DNA of 19,228 bases. Origin: an uncultured Colwellia sp. GTDB taxonomy: Bacteria; Pseudomonadota; Gammaproteobacteria; Enterobacterales; Alteromonadaceae. The stretch is taken from assembly GCA_913020705.1 (NCBI GenBank), contig CAJWBY010000083.1:1-19228 (forward strand), given 5' to 3'. This document shows, one piece after another, positions 6,848 through 14,833 of the stretch (position 1 is the first letter of the stretch; every line of letters begins with the position of its first letter). The notes beneath the pieces were generated by a model. That model saw only the letters and a program-made list of their open reading frames with translations. It ran no database searches and was not told the DNA's origin. The translations under genes and the position numbers were made by a program.

Positions 6848-6907
6848 CTTTCAATAAATAGATATGCTCTATTTATTGAAAGAAAAAGCTGCAGATTTTC
6901 TTTCAAT
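6848..6907. promoter_or_regulatory. Three-arm alternative hairpin region
   Basis: Arm A (6848-6862, CTTTCAATAAATAGA) pairs perfectly over 15 bp with arm B (6868-6882) across a 5-nt loop. The 3' part of B (6875-6886) also pairs over 12 bp with arm C (6896-6907, TTTTCTTTCAAT). The two hairpins exclude each other. It lies between the terminator of small RNA copy 2 and the terminator of gshA; no gene is seen here. Confidence 0.6.
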
Positions 6908-6910
6908 ATA

Positions 6911-6935
6911 AAAAAAGCGCGTTGTCTATGCGCAC
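6911..6935 (-). terminator. Rho-independent terminator of gshA
   Basis: A 6-bp stem, GCGCGT (6917-6922) with ATGCGC (6928-6933; one G-T pair), is followed on the minus strand by six T residues (6916-6911). It lies about 35 bp after the gshA stop codon. A T-rich tract on the + strand side makes it possibly bidirectional. Confidence 0.75.
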
Positions 6936-6967
6936 TTTTCTTTTTAACTTATTTAAATTAAATAAAA

Positions 6968-8539
6968 CTAATTAGCGAAATAATCCGATAAAAAAGTGTC
7001 AAAATCTAATGCATCAGAATCTTCAATATTTTTTTGCTCTTCAAGCGACTTTGTTGCTGCTTCTGTAAAGTAGGCTTCACTATAAATCTGATAATCACTG
7101 TCGAGTAACTTCTTACGATAATCTTGTGCTTGTTGCAAAGCGATTTTTGTTAAGCTTTTATCTTGATTAACCACACAATCGAGAAGTTTAGCGGAAGGCG
7201 TGAAACTCGGGTCAGTCAATTTTTTCTGTTCATTTGATAAAGCTTGCGCATATTTATCAACGCCATGTGCGTTATCTAATAATTCTGCGACTTTCTCCAT
7301 TGCTGAAAAAATTTCGATGCCCCAATCTTTAACGGACTTATCACAGCCATCATCATTGAGCAGTAATTGAGGGTCCCTGCCTCGGACAACAACTTCATCC
7401 ATATTAGCGTCACAGTTTTGTTGCTGTTCACAGCTAAATAAAGGGCTATCGGCTAAGGCACAATAAGTAATAAAAATATCAAGAAAGTAAACTTGTTCGA
7501 TGCTTATGCCGGTATCAGAGAAAGGGTTAACATCAAGTGCACGCACTTCGATATATTCAACCCCTCTATTTCTCAATGCCTCAGAAGGTTTCTCACCTGT
7601 TCTAGCAACTTGTTTTGGGCGAATAGGCGCGTAAAGCTCATTTTCAATTTGCAGAATATTACTATTTAACTGTTGATACTTGCCATCAACTTTAACGCCT
7701 AATGCAGCAAATTTTTCAGAAGGAAGGTTGATCGCATCTTGCACACCATCTAAATAACCATCTAAATCATTATAACAAATTTGCAATGATGACTGTTCAC
7801 TGTTTGTGTAACCTAAATCACTCATTCTTAATGAAGTCGCATATTCAAGATACATGTATCCACTAGCAGATTTTTTAAAAGGTAATGAAGTGGCTTTATT
7901 TTTTAAAAATGAACCACAAATTGCTGGTGAACTGCCGTAAAGGTAGGGGATCAACCAGCAATATCGTTTGTAATTACGTAATAATGAGAAATATTTTTCG
8001 GAAATAAAATCATTCGTTGGTATATTACTTTCTGAAATCTTTTGCATGCTTTGCCAAAAATTTTGAGAAAATGAGAAATTAAAATGAATCCCAGAAATCA
8101 CCTGCATCATACTGCCGTAGCGATTTTTTAATCCCTGACGATATGCAGTTTTCATCAAACCTACATTCGAAGAGCCATAGTTAGCCAGTGGAATTGCATC
8201 CTCATCATCAACAAAACAAGGCATACTCATTGGCCAAAGTAATTCACCATCAATTTGGCTTAACGTGTACTTTTGAATATCTTGCAATTGTGCAATAGTT
8301 GTTTCGGCATTAAAACTTACTGGAGTGATAAACTCTAACAACGTTTCTGAATAGTCCGTAGTAATATAAGGATGTGTCAACGCAGAGCCTAAACTTTTGT
8401 AATGTGGTTTTAATGACAAGCGCCCTTCTGACAAAACGCGTAATCCTTCACGTTCTATTCCTCGTCCGATCCCTGTTAAAGAAGATAGATGTTCGTCTTG
8501 GCTAAAGGCCATTACATAGTCATTAAAAGAAAGTTTCAA
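6968..8539 (-). CDS. gshA: Glutamate-cysteine ligase
   Basis: Catalyses ATP-dependent joining of L-glutamate and L-cysteine to gamma-glutamylcysteine, the first step of glutathione synthesis, in the cytoplasm. It has 523 residues against 518 in E. coli. Motifs of the proteobacterial GshA type are clear: GIGRGIEREGLRV near 23-35, TTDYSETLLEFITPV, LWPMSMPCF, LKNRYGSMMQVISGIHFNFS, IPYLYGSSPAICGSFL, ATSLRMSDLGYTN, ENELYAPIRPK and EYIEVRALDVNPFS. Translation appears to start at TTG (8539-8537), with a good AGGGA Shine-Dalgarno at 8545-8549 and 5-nt spacing; the next in-frame ATG would remove residues conserved at the N-terminus. It is monocistronic. No clear promoter hexamers were recognised in the 257-bp gap shared with the divergent antiporter gene. 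Confidence 0.97.
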   Translation of the reverse strand: MKLSFNDYVMAFSQDEHLSSLTGIGRGIEREGLRVLSEGRLSLKPHYKSLGSALTHPYITTDYSETLLEFITPVSFNAETTIAQLQDIQKYTLSQIDGELLWPMSMPCFVDDEDAIPLANYGSSNVGLMKTAYRQGLKNRYGSMMQVISGIHFNFSFSQNFWQSMQKISESNIPTNDFISEKYFSLLRNYKRYCWLIPYLYGSSPAICGSFLKNKATSLPFKKSASGYMYLEYATSLRMSDLGYTNSEQSSLQICYNDLDGYLDGVQDAINLPSEKFAALGVKVDGKYQQLNSNILQIENELYAPIRPKQVARTGEKPSEALRNRGVEYIEVRALDVNPFSDTGISIEQVYFLDIFITYCALADSPLFSCEQQQNCDANMDEVVVRGRDPQLLLNDDGCDKSVKDWGIEIFSAMEKVAELLDNAHGVDKYAQALSNEQKKLTDPSFTPSAKLLDCVVNQDKSLTKIALQQAQDYRKKLLDSDYQIYSEAYFTEAATKSLEEQKNIEDSDALDFDTFLSDYFAN

Positions 8540-8796
8540 AATAATCCCTAAACATTAAGCGTAAGCTACTATTCACTATTTGAGGGTAATAATCAGCTTT
8601 TCAATCCTTTACAGTATTAAAAACTAATCTAAACTACAATCATCTAATGAATAAGACCTTTTTCTAAAAACATCAGACCGTAATACTTCACATATATTTT
8701 CAAAATAAAACAAAATCGACTGCCAAAGCAGTTTCTAAACATTTGCGCTTACGGTAAAGTATTGAACAAAATAATAATAAGAAAATTAATAAAATC

Positions 8797-10158
8797 ATGC
8801 AAGACAGTCCTTTATCATTACTTCCTCCTCTTGTTGCTATCGTTATTGCCATTTGGCGAAAAAATGCGTTATTAGCTTTATTTTGCGGTTTGATTTTAGC
8901 CACTATAATGTCCACTAATTGGCAGTTAGTAACAGGTTTAACAGAGGGGTTTATCGCAATTGGTGGTGTATTCGCCTCGACGAGTAATCTTTACATTATT
9001 AGTTTCAGTTTATTAATTGGCTCTTTAGTGACCTTGATGAATAAATCAGGTGCAGTGAATGGCTTTATAGAAAAACTGTCATCATTAAATTTAGTAAAGA
9101 ATTCCCGTCAAGCCAGTATGCTGCCTACGATTATTGGCACAAGTATTTTTACTGACACTAATTTAAGTATGTTTACCGCCGGTATGGCCAGTCAAAAATT
9201 ATTTGATAAATACCAAATGAGTCGAGCAAAGTTAGCGTATCTCATTGATTCAACATGCGCACCAGTAAGTATTTTATTATTGGTTAATGGTTGGGGTGCT
9301 TATGTTTTAGGTTTACTGGATGACTATCAACTTCCTGACTCTGTTGGTGTTTTAATTGGTACAGTGGGTTATAATTTTTATGCAATAATCGCTCTTTTAT
9401 TAGCTTTTTATACCGCGTATAGCGGAAAAATATATGGTCCAATGAAAAAAGCTGAATCGTTGGTTACCTCACAACAAGAAAATTTAGTAGAAAAAACTTC
9501 TCCTGCTAATATTATGTTGTTGCCTTTATTAGCTTTGTTAGTACTGACCTTAGTTTTACTCTGGATAACCGGAGATGGCGATATTAGAAGAGGCTCAGGT
9601 TCATTCTCAGTCTTTTGGTCAATCATTAGTTCTTTCATATTATTAGTGTTATTAATTAGCTATAACAAATTGCTTAATTTTACCGAAATCACAACTAGCT
9701 CAGTTCAAGGTATTAAACACATGTTTCCTGCTGTGGCTATATTAGTATTGTCGTTTGCTTTTGGCGCTGCAATAAAGGGCTTAGGAACGGGTATTTATGT
9801 CAGTGAACTGTTTAATGTTCAGTTACCCTTATACTTAATGGCTCCAGTTATCTTTATTGCCGCAGCGCTAATGGCTTTTGCAACAGGAACATCTTGGGGA
9901 ACTTTTGCAATATTGGTCCCCATTGCTGTACCGATTGCTCAGCAAAGTGGTCTACCTATAGAATTTTTAGTCGCCGCAGTGTTAGGTGGTGGCGTATTTG
10001 GTGACCACGCTTCTCCTATTTCAGATACAACCGTTGTGGCTTCAATTGCCAGCGGCTGTGATCATTTTGAACACGTTAAAACTCAACTACCTTACGCCTT
10101 ATTTGGCGGAGTAATCACTATTATACTTTATATATTTGTCGGTTTAGGGCTTTCATAA
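8797..10158 (+). CDS. NhaC-family Na+/H+ antiporter
   Basis: Polytopic inner-membrane protein of 453 residues in the NhaC family, expected to exchange Na+ (or an organic ion) for protons. About 11-12 hydrophobic segments. Family motifs are ATGTSWGTFAILVPIAVPIA around 362-381 and GDHASPISDTT at 402-412, followed by the usual CDHFEHVKTQLPYAL. The N-terminus is short, as in many NhaC proteins. The ATG at 8797 has only a weak purine-rich upstream stretch. The downstream pseudouridine synthase starts on the base after this stop codon, so the two are cotranscribed. Some NhaC relatives exchange malate/lactate or amino acids rather than Na+ alone, so the exact substrate is open. Confidence 0.9.
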   Translation: MQDSPLSLLPPLVAIVIAIWRKNALLALFCGLILATIMSTNWQLVTGLTEGFIAIGGVFASTSNLYIISFSLLIGSLVTLMNKSGAVNGFIEKLSSLNLVKNSRQASMLPTIIGTSIFTDTNLSMFTAGMASQKLFDKYQMSRAKLAYLIDSTCAPVSILLLVNGWGAYVLGLLDDYQLPDSVGVLIGTVGYNFYAIIALLLAFYTAYSGKIYGPMKKAESLVTSQQENLVEKTSPANIMLLPLLALLVLTLVLLWITGDGDIRRGSGSFSVFWSIISSFILLVLLISYNKLLNFTEITTSSVQGIKHMFPAVAILVLSFAFGAAIKGLGTGIYVSELFNVQLPLYLMAPVIFIAAALMAFATGTSWGTFAILVPIAVPIAQQSGLPIEFLVAAVLGGGVFGDHASPISDTTVVASIASGCDHFEHVKTQLPYALFGGVITIILYIFVGLGLS

Positions 10159-10866
10159 ATGCAACAATTTACTATTGTTTCTGACCATGAAGATTTCATC
10201 ATTGTCGAAAAACCAGCTGACGTTAACTTTCATGATGAAGGTGAAATTGAGAGTGGATTTTTCAACCAAGTAAAAAATCACGGGAAAGCGCAAGGTACAT
10301 TCACTGATTTATTTCCTATTCATCGTCTTGATAAAATGACATCAGGCTTAATTATTTTTGCTAAAAATTTATCTGCTGCTCAAGTATTTCAAGAATTATT
10401 TCAACAGCATAAAATTGAAAAGTATTACCTTGCGATAAGTGATAAAAAACCGAAGAAGAAACAAGGCCTAATAAAAGGCGATATGGAGAAAAGTCGTCGT
10501 GGCATGTGGAAACTAGTTCGTAGCCAAGAAAACCCCGCAATAACACAATTTTTCTCTTATCCGTTAACGGCAGGAAAACGTCTATATTTACTAAAACCCC
10601 ACAGCGGTAAAACACATCAAATACGGGTAGCGTTAACAAGTATTGGTTCACCAATATCAGGTGACCCTATTTATTCAACACAAGACTCATATAAAGAAAA
10701 ACGGGGGTATTTACACGCATTCGCGTTGAACTTTATTTTTAAAGAAGAAACATATCAGTATGTTATTCCTCCTTCTTTTGGCGACGAATTTTTAAGTGAA
10801 TCTTGTCAACAACAATTAACTCAACTTACAAAGCCTTGGTCTCTTACTTGGCCAAAAGTGAAATAA
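10159..10866 (+). CDS. RluA-family pseudouridine synthase
   Basis: Converts uridine to pseudouridine in RNA; 235 residues, resembling the compact RluA-like subgroup described as TIGR01621. The catalytic motif HRLDKMTSG contains the nucleophile D58. Further family signs are EKYYLAIS and the conserved HSGKTHQIRVALTSIGSPISGDPIY, which carries the active-site KTHQIR segment. There is no S4 RNA-binding domain. The ATG directly follows the TAA of the antiporter gene, with AGGG (10146-10149) inside that gene as Shine-Dalgarno, so translation is probably coupled. The RNA target cannot be told from sequence. It converges with the LysR gene; the two stop codons are 4 bp apart and no terminator lies between. 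Confidence 0.92.
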   Translation: MQQFTIVSDHEDFIIVEKPADVNFHDEGEIESGFFNQVKNHGKAQGTFTDLFPIHRLDKMTSGLIIFAKNLSAAQVFQELFQQHKIEKYYLAISDKKPKKKQGLIKGDMEKSRRGMWKLVRSQENPAITQFFSYPLTAGKRLYLLKPHSGKTHQIRVALTSIGSPISGDPIYSTQDSYKEKRGYLHAFALNFIFKEETYQYVIPPSFGDEFLSESCQQQLTQLTKPWSLTWPKVK

Positions 10867-10870
10867 CCTG

Positions 10871-11746
10871 TTAAAAGCAACCGATATTACTTTGGAAAAA
10901 ATCAAGAAATACGCGTGTTTTCTTTGGAATGCTTCTACTTTGATAAAGTATTGATAGTTGTTGAGCAACCGGTGCGCACGTCAACTTTACAGGTTTAACT
11001 AACTGACTTTGACTGTCACCTTGAACCAAATATTCAGGAAGTTTTGCTAATCCTAAATTTCGTTTTACCGCTGCTAGTCTCATTTCAGGGCTTGATAAAA
11101 CCATAAAAGCTTTAGGTTCAATCGCGGTAGTATTACTACTCCCTCTGAATAGCCACAATTGATTTTCTTGAGACAAGATACATTTATTATCAACGAGCTC
11201 CTCTGGTGTTCTTTCTCCTGGTTGAAAGCTTGTAGCCGCACAATAAATTGCTTGAGGAAAACTTAATAAGGTTTTAGCAATCCAATTAGATGCGGGTAAT
11301 GCCTGCTCATGTAACACAAAAATCAAATCGAAGCTTAAATCCTGTTCAGGGATTTCTTCAGAATAATGTTGGCAGTGTATAGATACATTAGGATAAAGCA
11401 GGGCAAACTCCGAAATGAGTTCAGCCATTATTTGATTAAAAAACTCTAACGGGAGAAGTATTTTTAATTTTCCTTTAGGTGCAGTGGCAAAGTCACTGAT
11501 ACTGACTTCAGCATCCTTTAAAGCTTCCACGTGTGGCTTACAAGCTATGAATAACTGTTCCCCTGCTTCTGTTAACTGCTGAGATCGAGTTGTCCTGACC
11601 AATAACTGACTGCCCAGCTCGCTTTCAAGTAAAGCCAAACGTCTGCTTAATTTTGATTTAGGAAGCCCAAGTAAACGGGCAGCAGACGTTAGAGAACCAG
11701 ACTCAGCAATCGTTAAAAATAATGATAAATTATCTAAGTTTTGCAT
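10871..11746 (-). CDS. LysR-family transcriptional regulator
   Basis: DNA-binding regulator of 291 residues. N-terminal winged helix-turn-helix (about 1-60), with the typical FLTIAESGSLTSAARLLG and SKLSRRLALLESELG. The effector domain begins at about 88 and is of the periplasmic-binding type, here of the CrgA/AaeR-like subgroup. The frame opens at a GTG at 11752, but the ATG at 11746 has AAGG with 7-nt spacing, whereas the GTG overlaps the Shine-Dalgarno. It is divergent from a thioredoxin gene, with a 120-bp shared control region containing a dyad; LysR regulators often control the divergent neighbour, so the thioredoxin may be its target. The inducer is unknown. Confidence 0.92.
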   Translation of the reverse strand: MQNLDNLSLFLTIAESGSLTSAARLLGLPKSKLSRRLALLESELGSQLLVRTTRSQQLTEAGEQLFIACKPHVEALKDAEVSISDFATAPKGKLKILLPLEFFNQIMAELISEFALLYPNVSIHCQHYSEEIPEQDLSFDLIFVLHEQALPASNWIAKTLLSFPQAIYCAATSFQPGERTPEELVDNKCILSQENQLWLFRGSSNTTAIEPKAFMVLSSPEMRLAAVKRNLGLAKLPEYLVQGDSQSQLVKPVKLTCAPVAQQLSILYQSRSIPKKTRVFLDFFQSNIGCF

Positions 11747-11762
11747 GAACACACCTTATTGT

Positions 11763-11797
11763 CCTGAATTTAGAACAATCAATTCTATTAAATCAGG
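11763..11797. promoter_or_regulatory. Candidate LysR operator between lysR and the thioredoxin gene
   Basis: TAGAA (11771-11775) and TTCTA (11783-11787) are separated by 7 bp, an interrupted dyad of the size expected for a LysR box. It is enclosed by outer arms CCTGA (11763-11767) and TCAGG (11793-11797). The site is 16 bp upstream of the LysR start codon and about 70 bp before the thioredoxin start. Confidence 0.45.
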
Positions 11798-11866
11798 CTA
11801 ATCATGTAAAGTTAAGTCAGATAAACTCCTTCTCGTTGAAACAATTTATCCCAATAGGAGTAAGAA

Positions 11867-12178
11867 ATGAGTAACGTAATAGAAGTAAATAGCGAACAGT
11901 TCTCCGCTGAAGTTGAACAACATGATGGTAAAGTTCTCGTTGATTTTTATGCACCATGGTGTGGACCATGTAAAATGATTTCACCTATTGTTGATCAAAT
12001 ATCCACAGAGTTTGATAATTTAAAAGTGGTAAAGGTAAATGCTGACAATGCTCAAGAATTAATGGCTAAATTTGGTATAAGAGGTATTCCAACTTTATTA
12101 TTAATAGAGAATGGCGAGCTGATTAATACCAAAGTAGGTGCAGCATCGTTATCTCAAATCAAAGAGTTTGTGACTTAG
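11867..12178 (+). CDS. Thioredoxin
   Basis: Small cytoplasmic dithiol-disulfide oxidoreductase of 103 residues, one complete thioredoxin fold. The active site is WCGPC (31-35) and the cis-proline is in GIPT (P75). There is no signal peptide. The ATG has an excellent Shine-Dalgarno (TAGGAGT, about 6 nt upstream). It may not be the main trxA, since it is a stand-alone gene divergent from a LysR regulator rather than next to rho. It is probably a regulated second thioredoxin, but this cannot be decided from the window. A large hairpin follows the stop codon. Confidence 0.93.
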   Translation: MSNVIEVNSEQFSAEVEQHDGKVLVDFYAPWCGPCKMISPIVDQISTEFDNLKVVKVNADNAQELMAKFGIRGIPTLLLIENGELINTKVGAASLSQIKEFVT

Positions 12179-12195
12179 AGCTTTAGCTTTGAACA

Positions 12196-12245
12196 TCGTC
12201 GTTCTATGTCAATCATGACAAGGAACGACGACATTACTGTTTTTT
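12196..12245 (+). terminator. Hairpin terminator after the thioredoxin gene
   Basis: TCGTCGTTC (12196-12204) pairs with GAACGACGA (12223-12231), with inner TGTCA/TGACA pairs, forming a long hairpin. The run of six T residues starts 8 bases after the stem (12240-12245), so it is not a textbook terminator. The T-run overlaps the stop codon of the convergent symporter gene. Confidence 0.55.
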
Positions 12246-13599
12246 AAAAAAGATTCAATGAATGAATAAAGACTATGCCAATTGCTGTAGGACAAACAAA
12301 CTTAGTATACCAAGGCCAAACTTTCCAAAAAACGCTATTCTCCGCGTTATCATTGCCTTCTTTTAATTCCATTAACACATCATTTCTGTGCCAAATCCAG
12401 CCAACAAAAACACAACATAACATTGCAATAATGGGTTGTCCGTATTCAGTTGCAATTGTAGCAACTAAGCCCAACATCACATCAACATTGCTTATTATAC
12501 CAATACTGATCAAGAAGATAATAAAGCCAATAATCTTAGTTGCTTTTTTTCGAGCCATACCATGTCGTTCAACAACATAGGACACTGGACCTTCAAGCAT
12601 AGATATTGACGATGTTAATGCGGCCACAGACATCAATACAAAAAAGGTAAAAGCTACAAATAAACCGATATAACCCATTGAAGAAAATAAGCTAGGCAAT
12701 ACGGCAAAAACGAGACCAGGCCCTGATACTAAACTACCATCATCAGCAAAAATCGTAACACCTTGTGCTTGTGCTACGTACATTGCCGGGATAATTAATA
12801 AACCCGCTAAAAACGCTATCGATACATCAATCAGCGTAACTTGGGCACCCAGTGTGACTAAATTTTCTTTTTTAGAGATATATGAACCGTAGATAATCAT
12901 AACACTCGTACCAAGCGATAAAGAGAAAAATGCCTGTCCCAATGCACTTATTAATAAATCAGGTTCAAAAATTCTGGAAAAATCTGGGTTTAAATAAGCA
13001 TTCAACCCTTCACTAGCGCCATCAAGTGTTAACACGTAACCAATTAAAATAATCAATAAAACAATTAATAAAGGCATTAATCGTTTAGACCATTTTTCGA
13101 TGCCGTCTTCAACACCTTTTTGGATAATAAAAATAGTTAAAAACATAAAAATTGCAGTAAAAAGAGCATTACGTATGAAGGATTGACTAATAACCCAATC
13201 AGCAACGTTAGTGACACCTGCAATTCTTGCTACAGGTTCAATAGCATAAGACATCATCCACCCTGCTAAAATACCATAGAAGCTGAGTATTAGCGCTGCA
13301 CAAATTACACCACCAAAACCGACAAAAAAGGCAAAGCGTTTATGAAAAAGGGTACGAGACATTTTTTGTAATGACGTGACTGCATTCGCTTGACCGTATC
13401 GGCCAATCAGCAGTTCAGCCATAAAAGCAGGATAAGCTAAGCAAAATGCTAAGACGAGATAAACCAAAACAAATGCAGCTCCACCGTTACTCGCTGTTTG
13501 CGTTGGAAAGCCCCAAATATTTCCTAAACCAACAGCCGATCCTGCCGCTGCCATGATAAAACCAATGCGAGAACTAAACTCACCTCTTGATGCACTCAT
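12244..13599 (-). CDS. Neurotransmitter:sodium symporter family transporter
   Basis: Inner-membrane Na+-coupled carrier of the NSS/SNF family (LeuT fold), 451 residues and about 11-12 membrane segments; such bacterial proteins take up amino acids or related compounds. TM1 has AAAGSAVGLGNIWGFPTQTA, with the unwound helix region that binds Na+ and substrate; SNGGAAFVLVYLVLAF and AELLIGRYGQ follow. LeuT-type carriers usually have Arg in the motif GNxxRFP (R30, extracellular gate). Here residue 30 is Gly (GNIWGFP), as I recall for a subgroup of marine NSS proteins. The ATG at 13599 gives the standard N-terminus, though no strong Shine-Dalgarno is seen. It converges with the thioredoxin gene. Substrate unknown. 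Confidence 0.92.
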   Translation of the reverse strand: MSASRGEFSSRIGFIMAAAGSAVGLGNIWGFPTQTASNGGAAFVLVYLVLAFCLAYPAFMAELLIGRYGQANAVTSLQKMSRTLFHKRFAFFVGFGGVICAALILSFYGILAGWMMSYAIEPVARIAGVTNVADWVISQSFIRNALFTAIFMFLTIFIIQKGVEDGIEKWSKRLMPLLIVLLIILIGYVLTLDGASEGLNAYLNPDFSRIFEPDLLISALGQAFFSLSLGTSVMIIYGSYISKKENLVTLGAQVTLIDVSIAFLAGLLIIPAMYVAQAQGVTIFADDGSLVSGPGLVFAVLPSLFSSMGYIGLFVAFTFFVLMSVAALTSSISMLEGPVSYVVERHGMARKKATKIIGFIIFLISIGIISNVDVMLGLVATIATEYGQPIIAMLCCVFVGWIWHRNDVLMELKEGNDNAENSVFWKVWPWYTKFVCPTAIGIVFIHSLNLF

Positions 13600-13757
13600 T
13601 AACGTAATCTTTATTATTGTTAGAATGCAGTTAATTTACTTAATGTACTGACAAATAAACAGTGTTAATTACGTAAATATTCGCAATTTATCACTATAAT
13701 CGTGTAACGCATGTAAAGATAAGATTACTCGAAGAGTAAACTAAAACGATTACGTAT

Positions 13758-13783
13758 AAAAAAACAGCACAATATGTGCTGTT
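13758..13783 (-). terminator. Rho-independent terminator of yajQ
   Basis: AACAGCAC (13763-13770) pairs with GTGCTGTT (13776-13783). On the minus strand the stem runs into a tract of seven T residues (13764-13758). It lies about 60 bp after the yajQ stop codon. Confidence 0.85.
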
Positions 13784-13844
13784 CTTTATAGACTAAAAAA
13801 TTCAGTGCTTAAAATTAAGTTGATTAAACCTATTTCATGAAATA

Positions 13845-14327
13845 CTAATCTCGGAAATTATTAAACTGAAACGATTGTTCAAGATCACCTTCACGAATTA
13901 ATTGCATCACAGCTTGTAAATCATCACGTTTTTTACCTGTAACACGCACTTGCTCACCTTGAATAGAGACTTGTACTTTTAATTTGCTGTCTTTAATTAG
14001 CTTAACCACTTTTTTAGCGACTGGTTGCTCAATACCTTCTTTAAATGAAAGGTTTTGGGTGAACGTTTTACCCGTATGTTCAGTATTAGAAAGGGTTAAC
14101 GCTTTAGCATCTATATTACGTTTTGCTAGTTGTCCGCGCACCATATCAACTAATTGTTTTACTTGAAAGTCACCTTCAGCTTTTAGTATTACGTTTGGTT
14201 TTTTCCACTCGATACTCGCTTCAACACCGCGAAAATCAAAACGAGTTTCTAATTCTCTCTTACAATTATCCGTTGCATTTCTTACTTCTTCCAAATTAAT
14301 TTCGGAAACGATATCCATTGATGGCAT
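13845..14327 (-). CDS. yajQ: YajQ-family nucleotide-binding protein
   Basis: Small cytoplasmic protein of 160 residues with two ferredoxin-like domains (DUF520). The whole length matches the family: [31 protein letters not shown], then [34 protein letters not shown] and the C-terminal FQFNNFRD. Family members bind nucleotides; a Xanthomonas homologue was reported to bind cyclic di-GMP, but the role here is not known. The ATG at 14327 has AAGG with 8-nt spacing. In E. coli yajQ is close to panE and thiI, as here. Confidence 0.95.
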   Translation of the reverse strand: MPSMDIVSEINLEEVRNATDNCKRELETRFDFRGVEASIEWKKPNVILKAEGDFQVKQLVDMVRGQLAKRNIDAKALTLSNTEHTGKTFTQNLSFKEGIEQPVAKKVVKLIKDSKLKVQVSIQGEQVRVTGKKRDDLQAVMQLIREGDLEQSFQFNNFRD

Positions 14328-14469
14328 GACATTGGCCTTTCAGTAATTCTATAATATAAGTGGTGTAATCTTAACAAAGCACCACTAGCGGGTAAAGGGC
14401 ATCGCAACGGCTATTTTCACATGTTATGATGAATTATTATAAACTATAACTTCATAAATTTACGGTCTA

Positions 14470-14832
14470 ATGAAAAGTCATATTAAACTCTTAATAATAT
14501 TAATTTCGCTACTCATTTTAGTGCCACTCTTTTTGATTCCCAGTGAGTTAAAAATGGAAGTACTCAATATGATACAGATTGACACAGTTGGCCATATCAT
14601 TGGTTTTTTTGGACTCTCGTGGATATTAGTGCGTTTATTAAAATTACCTTTTCTCAACAGCGTCATTTGCCTATTTTTTTACAGTGCCCTTACTGAATTA
14701 AGCCAATATTATTTAGGCTTTCGCAGCGGTGAATTTTTTGATTTTGTTGCTGATGTTGTTGGTATATCTCTCTTTGCTATTTTTCAGTGGTTACTTGTCA
14801 TTTATGGCAAACCTCAACATTTGAAAAATTAA
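14470..14832 (+). CDS. VanZ-like membrane protein
   Basis: Small integral membrane protein of 120 residues with four hydrophobic segments (about 5-23, 38-57, 62-80 and 88-111). It shows the VanZ-like pattern: IDTVGHIIGFFGLSW near 37-51, then TELSQYYLGFRSGEFFDFVADVVGISL (75-101), with the family's acidic/polar residues in the third and fourth segments. The function of stand-alone VanZ-like proteins is largely unknown; VanZ itself gives low-level teicoplanin resistance in enterococci. The next gene starts 1 bp after its stop codon, so the two form an operon. Shine-Dalgarno is weak. Confidence 0.82.
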   Translation: MKSHIKLLIILISLLILVPLFLIPSELKMEVLNMIQIDTVGHIIGFFGLSWILVRLLKLPFLNSVICLFFYSALTELSQYYLGFRSGEFFDFVADVVGISLFAIFQWLLVIYGKPQHLKN

Positions 14833-14833
14833 G

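Noticed and set aside
6704..6961. 85-codon + strand open frame over the second repeat copy
   Set aside because: It runs through the small RNA, its terminator and the alternative hairpins; it is low complexity and resembles no protein.
13725..13739. TTACTC-GAA-GAGTAA dyad upstream of the sodium symporter gene
   Set aside because: A short 6-bp dyad with no T-run and no match to a known operator; too weak to call as a feature.
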